Shown: positions 1-11,131 of the stretch, piece after piece
Layout of the letters: each line of letters opens with the position of its first letter
Numbering within the stretch: the first letter of the stretch is position 1
Assembly: GCA_947044365.1 (NCBI GenBank)
Contig: OX345638.1
Coordinates: 4,786,201-4,850,200 of the forward strand
From: Petrosia ficiformis
Lineage: Eukaryota > Porifera > Demospongiae > Haplosclerida > Petrosiidae
DNA length: 64,000 nucleotides
Reading direction: 5' to 3'
Position numbers and translations under genes: made by a program
The notes under the pieces: generated by a model
Seen by the model: only the letters and a program-made list of their open reading frames with translations
Databases searched by the model: none
Told to the model about the DNA's origin: nothing

Positions 1-1762
1 TTGTAATGTATTGATTCACTATAACCCTTCTCTCCCTATCAAATTAGCAGGGGATGCATCCAACTATGGAATTGGTGCAGTGATATCACATATTACCCCG
101 GATGGTCAAGAGAGACCAATATTATTTGCTTCACAAACCTTGACAAGTAGTGAATTTACGTAATTACTCACAAATAGAGAAGGAAGCTCCTTCACTAGTG
201 TATGCAGTTAAGAAATTTCATGGTTATCTCTTCGGAAGGCAATTTACATTACTGACCGACCATAAACCATCGACCACTATCTTTGGACCAAAGAGAGGTG
301 TACCTACTCTAGCCACAGCTCGTTTACAGAGATGGGCACTTATTTTATCTGCTTATAGTTACGATGTAGAGTTTCGACCTATCCAACAGCATGGCAATGC
401 TGCTTCCTCTACAGCAATTACAAGATAGTCACACCGAAGAATCAGAAGTTAGTGTTTTCAATATAAGTCAATTAGACAGATTGCCAGTTACTCAGAATGA
501 ATTACGAATAGCTATTAAACGTGACCCTATATTAAGCCAAGTAGTCAGATTCACCAAATATGGTTGCCCATCAGATGTGGGAATAGAATTGAAACCATAT
601 TGGAATCGTAAAACAGAACTAACTGTGCAGAATGATTTTTTGATGTGGGGCATACGTGTGATCGTTCCACCTGCATTGAGAGAGAAAGTACTAGAAGAAC
701 TACATTCAGGTCATTCGGGCATGTCACGGATGAAGTCTTTGGCAAGATGTCATGTGTGGTGGCCATGTTTAGATAAAGAGGTTGAGGAAGTATGCAAGTC
801 TTGTAGATCTTGTCAAGAAGTTAAGTTGTTACCTCCCACTGCACCACTACACCCATGGATTTGGCCCGATCGTCCTTGGCAAAGAGTACATGTAGACTTT
901 GCGGGCCCATTTAAAGGATCTACGTTTTTGTTACTGGTGGATTCTCATTCAAAATGGCCAGAGATTTATCAAATGTCATCAACTACTGTTTTTAAGACAA
1001 TCGAAGTTCTTCGACATATATTTTCATCTTATGGTATTCCTGAACAACTTGTGAGTGACAATGGTAGCCAATTTATCTCTGAAGAGTTTGCTGATTTTGT
1101 AAAGAGTAATGGTATAAAGCACATCGGAACGGCTCCGTATCACATCATCTTCTAATGGGGCGGTGGAAAGATTAGTACAATCATTTAAAAGAGCAATTCG
1201 TGCTTGCTTTCATTGCAGTGCAGTGTCGGTTGTCAACCTTTTTATTGAACTATCGAATCACACCCCATACAACTACAAATGTAGCACCGTGTGAACTATT
1301 TCTAAACAGAAGTGTGAGGACCAGACTGGATTTATTAAAACCAGATATTAAACGTAATGTTGGCTGGAAACAAGCTCAACTGAAATCTGATCATGATGGT
1401 TCGAAACAGGAAACAAAGATGCATGTAGGACAAAAAGTTATGGTACAAAATTATCGTGATGGTACGAAATGGATGGCGGGTGTTGTATTACAGAGTTGTG
1501 GTCCGTTATCATATTTAGTCAAAACAGGAGGAGGACAAATTTGACGTAGACACATATATCATATTCGAGACAACCAATTAGAAAATGCTACAACTTCATC
1601 AGAGTGTGTTATACCAGATGATGCTATAATATACCAATTCCTAATGCTAACACTGGACAGGAGAGTATAGATATTCAATCTCCTACAACTAATCGTTTGA
1701 ATAATTTACCTTCACGTCGTTATCCACAACGTCATCGTCAACCTCCAGACCGTTATCAGTAA
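1..1762 (+). pseudogene. Ty3/gypsy retrotransposon pol remnant (RNase H and integrase)
   Basis: The 3' half of a Ty3/gypsy pol polyprotein is spread over several frames. Bases 1-160 encode the end of the reverse transcriptase/RNase H connection ([14 protein letters not shown]). After a frameshift, 153-428 continues RNase H with TDHKPSTTIFG. Bases 391-1155 hold the integrase: an HHCC zinc-binding region (HSGHSG then CKSCRSCQE) and the core with the first Asp in HVDFAGPF and the second in VSDNGSQF. The catalytic Glu (SNGAVERLVQ) appears only after a further frameshift near 1145. Bases 1200-1544 carry the integrase C-terminal region (LLNYRITPH, then an MHVGQKVMVQN chromodomain-like strand). The tail ends in an Arg/Pro-rich stretch stopping at 1762, as is usual for gypsy pol. 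At least three frameshifts plus a stop at 1542 make it non-functional. The element starts before the window. Confidence 0.9.
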
Positions 1763-1831
1763 TTGATTACTGAATGATTGTGTACATGTATTATATAGTT
1801 GTATTACCTATTATACCTTTATTTGAATAAG

Positions 1832-2003
1832 TGTGGAGGAATGTAGTATATTTATGTATTCATTATGTATTCATTATGTTCTGAGCATGCTCAGTAGAGC
1901 GCTCTCCTCATGTAACAATTTTTATGTAAGATATATAATCATAATCCTTCCTGATCCTTCTCCAAGATACTACAAAGGTTGTTTGCTTTTAATACTCCTC
2001 ACA
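1832..2003 (+). repeat. Possible 3' LTR of the upstream gypsy remnant
   Basis: A segment beginning TGTGGAGGAATG and ending CTCCTCACA has imperfect short inverted ends of TG...CA type. It starts 70 bases after the pol stop. No clear polypurine tract precedes it and the 5' LTR is outside the window, so the boundaries are a guess. Confidence 0.35.
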
Positions 2004-2229
2004 ACATGGCATAACAATCCATCAAAGTAACCATTACTTCAATAAAAGAGCAGCTGATTTTATAACCTCTAATTAACAGAGGATTCCAGATAGAAGCTGG
2101 AAAATCTAATTTAAAACAACATTTTAAACTGACACTAGATAAATATTTGCAACAGAAAAACAAACAGAGAACATAGAAAACAGGGGATGAATGCAACATA
2201 AGAACTGGCAAAGACAATTAGCTGTGATT

Positions 2230-3500
2230 TAGAAACTATGAAATACCTTCCATATTCGAATTAGAGAACAACAGGGGTTGAAGACATACACAATCAAATG
2301 AGTTGACAAGAGCATCAAATTAGGATAAATCGATACTTAAGGAAATGTCCAAGATCCTTAAATGAAATCATGTCACACTCTATGATACTATGAAGACATG
2401 TAATTGTTGTAGCTAAGTTTAATGTGTTGTTATTCAATACTGTTACCAGTCTATTATATATGTGAACAACAGGGCTTGGAGAGACACACAATTATTCAGT
2501 ATAATGCACCTTTAAACTGAAATCCAATTCTGCATGATTTGAACATAGAAACTAGCAAATATCCTTAGATTCATTACCAATGATCTTTAATTTCCATCAC
2601 TATTAAATGCTATTGCCAGTCTATTATACAGTGAACAATTGGGCTTGGAGAAACACACAATTAAATGGAGTTATTGAGTATAATGCACCTTTTAAATGAA
2701 ATCCCATTAGGGATTATTAGAAACTAGCAAAGATACTTAGCTTCATTACTTATCTTCTGTGGCTTTAAATACTGTGATCAGTTCAGGTACAGTGAACAAT
2801 TGGGCTTGGAGAGACACAATTAAATGGAATTATTTAGTATAATTCACCTTTATAATGAAATCCAACTAGGAACGATTAGAACATAGAAACTATCAAAGAT
2901 CCTAGCTTTATTACCCAAGATCCTTAGTTTCCATCTCTATTAATTACTGTCACCAGTCCATTATACATGTGAACAACAAGGCGTGGAGAAACATATGTAA
3001 ATATTCAATATAATGCACACTTAAAAGCTAACGAAGTTATGGATGATTGGAATATAGAAACTAGCAAAGATCCTTAGCTTCATTACCAAAGATTTATCTT
3101 CTGTTGCTATTAGAAACTATCAAAGATCCTTAGCTTTCGTCGCTTTAAATACTGTGACCAGTCGAGATATTATAGTGAACAACAGGGCTTGGGTAAACAT
3201 TATGTAATTATTCAGTATTAATGCACACTTAAAAGCTAATTCAGTGAGGGGATGATTGGAATATACAAACTTGGAAAGATCATTAGCTTCATTACAGAAA
3301 CTACCAAAGATACTTATTTTCTGACACTATTAAATACTGTCACTAGTCTATTATACAGAGAACAACAGGGCTTGGGGAGACACATAATTAAATGGAGTTA
3401 TTCAGTATATTGCACATTTAAAAGGAAATCCAGTTAGGGATCAATGGACATAGAAACTAGCAAAAATCTGTTTAGTTTCACTTTACGTTTAGTTTACAAA
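2230..3500. repeat. Degenerate ~175-bp tandem repeat, about seven units
   Basis: A unit containing GTGAACAACAGGGCTTGG, then AGACACACAATTA, ATTCAGTATAATGCACCTTT and TAGAAACTAGCAAAGATCCTTAG recurs. Landmark copies of the GAACAA..GGGCTTGG motif lie near 2266, 2462, 2632, 2793, 2970, 3175 and 3358, a spacing of about 160-205 bases. Units differ by many substitutions and small indels, so this is an old array. It has no coding capacity. Confidence 0.85.
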
Positions 3501-3596
3501 TTAAAAGATCTTTAGATCTGATCACTATAGATACTAATGTCTAATGCATTACACAGCTTCATGATAACTACATTAAATATGGAGTATAATGTACCT

Positions 3597-3964
3597 AATC
3601 AGTGGCATAGCCAGACCAAGAAATGAAGGGGGGCACGGTGTGTGAAGCACGGCGCAAAATTTTTTCTGCTAATTAATTATTCATAAGGGCGTGGCCAATT
3701 ACACCGAGACTACCGTTCATTGATCATCGACAGATTTACAAGCACAAATCCTCGTCTACATCTGACTCATGCTCTGACAGTACTCTAAGATGGTTTAGAT
3801 CGATTAACTTTTCATCAATCAAAAATAACTAACCTGGTGCTAGAAAATTAGTAGTGCCTCTTGACAGCCATTTTAACTCGATTTTATCACATGGTCAGCA
3901 GGAGGGCCCATAATCTTTTAAGGGTGGCCAGGCCAACCTTGGCCACCCCATAGCTACGCCTATG
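3597..3964. mobile_element. Short non-autonomous DNA transposon with TGTACCT target duplication
   Basis: The left end CAGTGGCATAGCCAGACC and the right end CTACGCCTATG are imperfect inverted repeats. TGTACCT occurs immediately outside both ends (3590-3596 and 3965-3971). The interrupted sequence resembles the 175-bp tandem repeat (TATAATGCACCTTTAAA), so the element inserted into a unit of that array. A 7-8-bp duplication suits hAT-like elements. No transposase is present. Confidence 0.6.
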
Positions 3965-3971
3965 TGTACCT

Positions 3972-4351
3972 TTAAATCAGGGTAGAATCGTGTATAACAA
4001 AGCAACAAATTTAAAGTTTCTCAACTTAGATTATTCTTTCATTGTTAATATTCCATGCAACTATTCTTCAACACAGTGAAGAACAAGAAATCAGTGAAGA
4101 GAAATACGAGTTGACACAACCATTGAGATACATCTGCTGCTTAGCTCAACAATTAAACTAGTGGGTGTGGCTGGGATGAGCTGTAATATATCCACGTCCC
4201 GATGATTGATCCTTGAGTCAGATCCGAAGCCTCAATTTGATGAGCTTAATACCTCAGTACACGGGTGTTTATTATACTGAAAAAGTCAATAATTAAAACG
4301 GGAATGTTTATTTACGGTATTGCTTAATTTATACACTAAATAAATTAATTT
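3972..4351. other. Unannotated spacer
   Basis: AT-rich sequence with no credible reading frame, RNA gene or clear repeat. The first bases continue the tandem-repeat unit interrupted by the transposon to the left. Confidence 0.5.
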
Positions 4352-5020
4352 AAGGTAGTACTAGGGAGTGGGCAGATGCGACTCCAATCAGTTTCAAAAT
4401 AGAATATTATATAATATGACTCTAACATGGTGTAATAGCAACCTTCATATCTTCTGATCTTCTTTATTTTTGTCTGTATGCATGAGAGTGTTGCAAAAAT
4501 CTCCATTTTTGCAATCGCAATAAGTACAAAATCAAGAAAGCCACACCCACCAATCATGGCGTGCACCAAGTACAATGCATTTTGAGAAAACAAATAGAGC
4601 CGTTTTCTGAAAATTCATTTTACTTTTATAGTTACAAGAGGCTGAAGAAAGATGAATTCTGTAGCTTTTCAGTGAAACCATAAAATCTACCTTTCTAGGC
4701 ACTATCAAACTCCGATCTTTCTCAGAGAGCAACTAGAGTTACCCTGCTGAAGGGTGTGTTTAGCTTTGTTTCTGAAAATAAACTATCAGTGAAAACATTT
4801 AGGCCCAATAATTATACCCCCGGGTGGGTGTGGCTTCCAAAAGATACAGAATTGAAGCAGATTGTATGCAGCAAGAAGCTGGCAAGACTAGATGCTGATT
4901 GGAGTTTCATCTACCCCTCCCCCTAGTACAACCTTGATATTTTGTTAACTTTTCAGGGTTTCCCACCCACCACGCTGATTGGAGTTTCATCTACCCCTCC
5001 CCCTAGTACAACCTTAAAAT
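4352..5020. mobile_element. Inverted-repeat element with doubled right end
   Basis: The left arm 4352-4391 (AAGGTAGTACTAGGGAGTGG...CTCCAATCAG) is the diverged reverse complement of 4895-4935 and again of 4975-5017 (CTGATTGGAGTTTCATCTAC...AGTACAACCTT). The two right arms are near-identical direct repeats about 80 bases apart. The interior has no convincing coding sequence. A MITE-type element with a duplicated right terminus is the simplest reading. Confidence 0.5.
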
Positions 5021-5300
5021 TGCTAAACAGTTTAGTTTTTTTTAATTTCTGTTCACGTGTGATGCATCACGTACCTTTTGTGGAAATATTTTGATATTAA
5101 ACCCCCGTGAGTAGCCCCTCTCCCTTCTAAACAAGTGTACGCGCGACGTGCATGAGTAAGGGTCTGGTGGATTGCTGTCGACCGTCTCGTTCTGAGTACA
5201 ACAAGATTCATGGCAGAACTCAATTACCTTAGTAAGTAGGTGTGGGATTACATGCGATGCAAAATCCAATAGCAAATTCGGAAAGTGTAAAATAAAATAC

Positions 5301-5470
5301 GGTTTGAACATTGCGGATTGCGTTTTAACATACACAATGTACAGTCGATTGAGGTTGTGTTTGAACCGAATTGCATATATACACAATGTAAACGTTTCAC
5401 TATTGCGGAATGCGTGTATGACAGGCACGCAATCCGCAATGTTCAAACGCAACTGCAATCGACTGTACCG
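5301..5470. repeat. Long palindromic (hairpin) sequence
   Basis: Bases 5301-5323 (TTTGAACATTGCGGATTGCG) are complementary to 5427-5447 (CGCAATCCGCAATGTTCAAA). GTACAGTCGATTG is matched by CAATCGACTGTAC near 5456-5468. Related CACAATGTA and GCGGAATGCG words lie in the loop. Short frames on both strands are by-products of this symmetry. Confidence 0.65.
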
Positions 5471-5482
5471 CATCTTCTTTTC

Positions 5483-5577
5483 TCTAGTGCGTCATTCCCG
5501 GGAGCTCCGTCAATTAATGGTCTTGGCGCGTAAAAGAATGTGCGTTGGAGCTACAGACCAGCCAGAAAGGATGTAAA
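5483..5577. repeat. Dispersed repeat, inverted partner at 9935-10025
   Basis: This segment (TCATTCCCGGGAGCTC, TCAATTAATGG, GGCGCGTAAAAGAA, GAGCTACAGACCAGC) matches the reverse complement of 9935-10025 with moderate divergence. The two arms enclose the non-LTR element, but nothing else shows that they are ends of one composite element. Confidence 0.55.
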
Positions 5578-6300
5578 ACTGCTAATAACTGTTGTATATA
5601 GCAGAGAAACAGTATAAATATTATGCAAGAATCTTTAACAAGTAAGTATGATAGGTTGTTGAGTTTCAGACACGAGGAAGTCATCATTTAGAACCTTGAA
5701 TGAGCACTTCAGTCAGTTCATCAGAGATCTGTGTATTTAGGCTGCAATCTGGCTTACACTTACTTCTTCAGGCCCCAGCTTTCGAGTACACAGAAAGGTA
5801 GAGACACTAGTGGCGTCAGCAATGCTTAATACGTAGTTATCACAAAGCAAATATAGGGATGTTTTTTTCTTTATAAACACTTGTTTTTTTTTGACTCTGC
5901 TTCTTTAGTGTATTTGTTTTCTCTTTATTTCTCTTCTTGTTGCTTCTTTACACTTTACTAGGTTTTATTTCTGTTTCATTATTTTCTTCTGTAACATTAT
6001 ACTACTCAATCATGTTTTAGTGTTGTAATAGTGAATACGTTTACGATACTTATAATTATACAAGAATAAAGGATGCACAAAAGAAGAGTAAGGGAAAACA
6101 AATACAACAAAGAACCAGAATCAAAGACAAAACAAAAAGAGTAAAGAGAAAATAACATACGGTGCTTACACAGAAAATAATAAGTAAAGAGAAAACAAGA
6201 TGCACTAACAAGTAGGATATAAAAGAAAGGATAGAATACTGCTAAACACTTAAGGTACTTTAGTTGTGAATTTTGTAGTACTCAACAGTCCACCAGACCC
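5578..6300. other. Unannotated spacer
   Basis: T-rich then A-rich sequence (roughly 5870-5960 and 6060-6210) with weak self-complementarity. I see no coding frame with recognisable content and no RNA gene. Confidence 0.4.
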
Positions 6301-6317
6301 TTACCAGGTATACCGGT

Positions 6318-6505
6318 ACCCTCGTATAGAGGGGAGGTGCTAGCTATGCGAGACTACATTACAGCAATTAAAGTCAGCTATAATCACAGAATCATAGAGA
6401 TACTTCATTCTCAAATATTTTTGCACCCCTTACAAATCTAATTTATATACTAGTTCGCATAGCCAGTCCCTCCTCTTTAAAAGAGGGGAGGGGCTGGCTA
6501 CGCCA
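6318..6505. mobile_element. Short MITE with GCTACGC-type ends
   Basis: AGAGGGGAGGTGCTAGCTAT followed by GCGAGACTA (about 6321-6353) is mirrored by TAGTTCGCATAGCCAGTCCC then AGAGGGGAGGGGCTGGCTAC (about 6451-6505). The TAGTCTCGC.AGCC terminal motif is shared with the MITE at 41860-42370, so both probably belong to one family. Boundaries are approximate. Confidence 0.45.
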
Positions 6506-6618
6506 CGCCACCAGCACCACAAATATTGTCTTGCACCTAGTCTGGGATCGGAAAGCTTTCAAGAATGGTATCGATCCCATACCCGATGAAACGAACTCGG
6601 ATAGCATGCATATATAAT

Positions 6619-6735
6619 TTTGTAGGAGGGGCTTAAGCAGGTAGGGTTAAAATCAGAACAAAGTTTTCTGGAATACCAATTTGGTATCCGTTTCCTGAGT
6701 GAAACGTACTCGGATCCCGAACAACCGAAATGTTT
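6619..6735. repeat. Dispersed repeat shared with the YAP downstream spacer
   Basis: TAGGAGGGGCTTA, GGTAGGGTTAAAATCA, AACAAAGTTTTCTGGA and GAAACGTACTCGGAT resemble sequences in the three duplicated spacers near 29459-29545, 52005-52100 and 54181-54280. The similarity is patchy but collinear. It shows that part of that spacer is an interspersed repeat. Confidence 0.45.
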
Positions 6736-6781
6736 CCGTACGGGCTGAATATATGCGCTAGGACCGAAATATACGCGAAAA

Positions 6782-9200
6782 ATGGTGTGTTGTAAGTGTA
6801 ACAGGTCTGGCTACTGTAGGAACTGTGTCTGTGTAAAGGCCAACAGAACATGTGTTGATTGTCTCCCTGGTAAGCTAGGACAATGTACTAATAAATGAAC
6901 CACCAATAAAAATTCAATCACCACTGTCGGAGTGTTACCACCACCACCATGTGACCCAACCTATGTGCCCCTTCGAGTCTTCTAATCTTAAGCTGATAGA
7001 TCCAATCTCACAGCCAATAGATGTCATCTTACAGCCATCAAATCTTGATTCCTACACTTCCAGTGTACCCCCATATGAGTTGAGTTCTCCAACTTTTACA
7101 TGGGGAAATCTAAGCAGCCCTGAGTTTGCCACATTGCTTGACACCACATATTCTGAAGTAGTACATTGGAGACGAAATTGTTTCTCAGGTCCCTCAGGCA
7201 AGGCTGGAAGAGATTTTGTGAGTGAGCTTTCAAGGCTTTATCTGGTGTATGGGTAAGCCTCAATGTTGGAATCTGTAGCCTTGAAGGCAGCAATTGTGTT
7301 CCCTATCTTACTCCTTCAGAAACCAAGCAAAGGATCAAATACCAAAAAACCATATCAAGTGCCTATTAATTACTCGGTCAAATGGTGATTTGGAAGAGTT
7401 GATAATGGAAGGTAGAACTCTACAGCAGAGGCTTCCTAAACATGGATCAGCCAGAACCAAAACTAATCTGGCCTGTTCTTTTGCCAACTTGATGTTTATG
7501 GGAAAATGCAAGGCAGCGTTGGAACTCATATCTAATTCAGAGAAAGGGGGAATCCTTCATCTGGATGACGCAGCTGATTCAGACAATCCATTCACTTCCA
7601 TTGATTAGATGGCTGGACAGACTATGTAAGCAGATCTGGTATGCTGACGACTCTGCTGCCATAGGGACTGTCGAGCAGTTACTTGCCTGGTGGAACAGAC
7701 TTTCAGCAGAAGGTCCAGCATTTGATTATTTCCCAAATCCTTCCAAAACCTGGATTATGACAAAGCAAAGTCACTTTGATAAAGCCTCCAACATGTTTGC
7801 CGGGTCAGGAGTGAATGTTACCCCTGATGGCAGGCCTTACCTGGGTGCAACTATTGGTTCCCATGAGTATGTTGAAGAATATGTGAATTCCAAAGTGAAA
7901 GCATGGTCATCCAGCATAAATATGCTCAGTGAAATAGCAAAGTCACAGCCTCATGCAGCCTTTTCAGCCCTGACACATGGTCTGTTGAGAAAATGGACAT
8001 ATCTTAGCCACGTTGTACCAAAATTCAACCATCTATACTTCCCTTGGATGACTTTTTGAGGACTAACCTGATACCTGCTATTACTGGACGTTCTCCACCG
8101 AATGACCTTGAATATGATCTTTTTGCTCTACCAGCACAGCTTGGTGGATTGGGAATACATATTCCCTCCAAGAATGCCTATAGAGAGCAGCAGTCGTCTG
8201 AAAAGGTCACTTTATCTCTTTCAAATCATATTTTGGACCAGTACAGAGAATATGGTTATGACATTATCAATGATCAGTTACAAAATAAAGCCTATGTCAG
8301 CAAGGACAACAAAAAGAGGAACCAGGAAGAAGCAGATAAGATCTATGGACGACTATCTGATAGACTTCAAAAAGCAGTGGATTTGGCAAAGGAAAAAGGA
8401 GCTTCCACTTGGCTCACATGCAGTTCTCCCCCTCAACAGACCATGTGTCAGGGCTGAAAAGGCTGCATGAGGCTGTGACTTTGCTATTTCACTGAGCATA
8501 TTTATGCTGGATGACCATGCTTTCACTTTGGAATTCACATATTCTTCAACATACTCACATTACATAAGTCATCTTTTCATGATGCTTTAGCTCTGCGGTA
8601 TGGCTGGACTCCTTTTCATCTGCCTTCCAAGTGCGAATGTGGTAACAGTTTTGATGTAGAGCATGCGCTATCCTGTAGAAAAGGGGGTTTTTCATCAGTC
8701 AGACACAATGAGATTCGAGATATCACTGCCTCTCTGCTCACCGAAGTATGCAGTGAAATATGTACTGAACCTGATTTACAGCCTGTGACACCCGACCAAC
8801 TTGATGGAGCAAGATTGGATGTGTCAGCCAATGGGGAGTCTGGGATGGTAGGTTTCAGAAGACCTACTTTGATGTGAGAGTGTTTAACCCCTTGCTTGCT
8901 CCAACAAAAACCAGGCCCTTGCAGCAGAGTTATAGGAAGCATGAACTTGAGAAGAAGCGGGTTTACCAGCAGCGAATACTTGAAGTGGAACATTCCTCCT
9001 TCACTCCCCTTGTTCTTTCAGCCACAGGAGGCATGGGCAATGAAGCCATCACTTTTTATAAGCGTTTGGCAACACTGCTTGCTCAGAAATGGGATTCTCC
9101 ATACAGTACGACCCTATGTTGGCTACGATGCCGCCTAAGCTACTCCCTTCTTCGATCCTCCATTAAAGCAATCAGAGGTGGCACATCCAACTTGAGATAA
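6782..9200 (+). pseudogene. Non-LTR retrotransposon remnant (YADD reverse transcriptase, restriction-like endonuclease type)
   Basis: Pieces appear in correct order but in different frames. 6782-6898 encodes a 38-residue Cys-rich N-terminal module (CKCNRSGYC, CVDCLPGKL). 7294-7608 gives a pre-catalytic stretch (ARTKTNLACSFANLMFMGKC). 7565-8059 carries the catalytic YADD (QIWYADDSAA) and the region after it (YFPNPSKTWIM, RPYLGATIGS, QPHAAFSALTHGL). 8044-8457 continues with LIPAITGRSPPN and LPAQLGGLGI. About 8620-8690 encodes a CxC...HALSC zinc knuckle. 8700-9200 encodes RLDV then YFDVRVFNP and a conserved C-terminal tail, consistent with a PD-(D/E)xK endonuclease. This order is typical of endonuclease-at-C-terminus non-LTR elements (family knowledge). 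Multiple frameshifts and stops, plus an internal inverted duplication at 8431-8557, make it dead. Confidence 0.8.
8431..8557 (-). repeat. Inverted duplicate of the reverse-transcriptase segment 7864-7990
   Basis: Read on the minus strand this stretch repeats the sense sequence of 7864-7990 almost exactly, encoding KAWSSSINMLSEIAKSQPHA and flanks. The arms are about 126 bases each, separated by about 440 bases, so the locus can fold back. It interrupts the retroelement frame. Confidence 0.85.
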
Positions 9201-9284
9201 TGACTAGGAAATCTATTGTATTTATTCACCCTATTTCACTTTTTGGACTTTATTTTATTTTATCATAAATGGGAAAAGCATTGA

Positions 9285-9344
9285 CCGAGAAAAACAAGAT
9301 ATATTGAGAAAAAACATCCCTATGGGATGTTTTTTCTCAATATA
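9285..9344. repeat. Near-perfect palindrome with 3-base spacer
   Basis: CAAGATATATTGAGAAAAAA then CATCCC, TAT, GGGATG and TTTTTTCTCAATATATCTTG form a stem of about 26 bp. The right half recurs as a direct repeat at about 9531-9562 (GGGATGTTTTTTCTCAAAAC...CATCTTGGCTGTATG). This looks like transposon termini abutting head to head. Confidence 0.75.
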
Positions 9345-10760
9345 TCTTGGCCGTATGATTTTTTCCCCTCTATAATGATATATATATATATATAATTATA
9401 TATAATATATTTTTGCTGTATGATTGCTTTATAAATGTATTAATTATTTCGATAAACAACCGTTTAAAATTTTTCTTATAATTTATCAAAAATTTTTTTT
9501 TAAATATTAACTATAGAAAGTTAAGAATGTTTGGGATGTTTTTTCTCAAAACATCTTGGCTGTATGCATGTATGAAACAGCATGAGGCTTCGAGCCCACC
9601 CTGAGTGCTATATATTTCCCGTACAGCATGAGCAAGACAGTGGTTTAACTGTTTTAGAGAGAGAGATGTCTACCAAGGAGAATTTACTATGAAATGACTG
9701 CTTTACAAATGTGGGTGTAGATAATAGTATACCCATGACTGCTTTCAGTGCTTTGTGGTGTCCAGCATTCAGTAATCATGGCTGACTTTATCAAGCATGA
9801 AAGACAACAGCTTATTATAGTTATTATTTTGATTATCTACTTTCCTGACCTTTCGAAGGACCTTGTAGAACTTTAGGAATATATTTCAGGCAGAAAAGCT
9901 AGCTATTAGTTCCAGTTTCTACGTAAGCTACTTGGCTTTCTTTCTGCTGGTCTGTAGAGCTCTAGCGCGCGTTCTTTTACGCGCCACACCCATTAATTGA
10001 CCGAGCCCCCGGGAATGACGCAACTTCCTTAACTACGTATACAACGCATACTCACGCAAGTGGACACAAGAAAATATATATAGTTCGAACCCGTGGGATA
10101 GCAATCATAGGGATGGCCCTACGGGCCATAAAAAAAGAATATAAGTGCTAATCTTCGTACGTAAACTAAAATCCAAGCACTTCGATACGAGCCATCGCTA
10201 GTGCTAGTGCTCATTATAAATGGGTGGTGTCTCTATTATTAATATCTACGCCCATCAATCATGAGGCGAGGTGCGGTTTTAATTAATAAGAAGACATCAA
10301 TCCCTTGGGATAAACTGTTTAGTGTTTCTTATAACCAAAGAATTTGATCTTTATTAGTTGTGCGTAGTATTTATATATATACACTGAGTTTTATACTACC
10401 CAAAGAACAAAACCATACTAGTGACTGTTTCGCTTCGATTGCCAGTTACTGAATGTGTTGAGAAACCTACCTTCACAGAAAGAGATTGTAACTGTGGAGA
10501 TCGTGATTTTCGGTGGACATTTTGTGGTGCATGATACAGTTCGCCTCTGAGAAGACACACATGGTGTTGAAAGAGTTAGTATAGAGAATTGCAGTCATTT
10601 GAAACATTTCAGAGCTCATCATTGCAGCCAGCACCAAAGTAACGAAACAGTTTGCTTATCTTCTAGTTTTGTCAACTGTGCCCACTCATTTAACTGTGAT
10701 AAATAAACACAAGCTAATATTGTATAAAACTGTTCAACAACAAATTTCACCAGATAACTT
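9345..10760. other. Intergenic region and probable YAP 5' flank
   Basis: No coding sequence is recognisable. It holds an AT stretch (9360-9510), the inverted partner (9935-10025) of the repeat at 5483-5577, and ordinary AT-rich DNA. The last few hundred bases should contain the promoter and 5' untranslated region of YAP. No TATA box or initiator stands out clearly. Confidence 0.45.
9935..10025. repeat. Dispersed repeat, inverted partner of 5483-5577
   Basis: TTTCTTTCTGCTGGTCTGTA, GCGCGTTCTTTTACGCGCC, CCATTAATTGACCGAGC and CCCGGGAATGACG are the reverse complement of the words at 5483-5577. It lies about 750 bases upstream of the YAP start codon. Confidence 0.55.
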
Positions 10761-10769
10761 TATTCTGAA

Positions 10770-11131
10770 ATGGCTAAGCAACTATCTGAATCTCCTGAAA
10801 CAAAGAGTGTAATAAAAGTAGCTGAAGACAGTGATGCTAATCTAGAGGCACTGTTTAAAGTATTAACATCCGACAATGGACAGCCAAAAAGGACTACTGG
10901 ATTACCGGAATCATTTTGTAGAGAACCTGATAGATCAGAAAAGACAATTGGACCATCCATTCAGATCCCACATGGCCAACATCTACAAGTAAAGGGAGCC
11001 CATTTCAAAGGATACTCACTACCTGTTGATCTGGAGCGATATTCAAGATCATCTATGGAATATCAGAATATGCCATTACCTCCTGGTTGGGAGGCTGGCA
11101 AAACTCAGGACGGACATACCTATTTCATAAA
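10770..11131 (+). CDS. YAP1: YAP/Yorkie transcriptional co-activator, exon 1
   Basis: Encodes residues 1-120 plus two bases of codon 121. YAP is the Hippo-pathway co-activator that binds TEAD factors in the nucleus and is held in the cytoplasm by LATS phosphorylation (family knowledge). Visible features: a TEAD-binding region at about 20-56, with an amphipathic helix (DANLEALFKVL) and an LPESFCREP loop like the vertebrate LPDSFF loop; a LATS/14-3-3-like HFKGYS at 78-83, matching H-x-[R/K]-x-x-S with Lys for Arg; and the first half of a WW domain starting LPPGWEAGKTQDGHTYFI at 103-120. The ATG at 10770 is chosen because an in-frame TAA lies four codons upstream and the helix follows soon after. 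The exon ends at a GTGAGT donor in phase 2. Confidence 0.93.
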
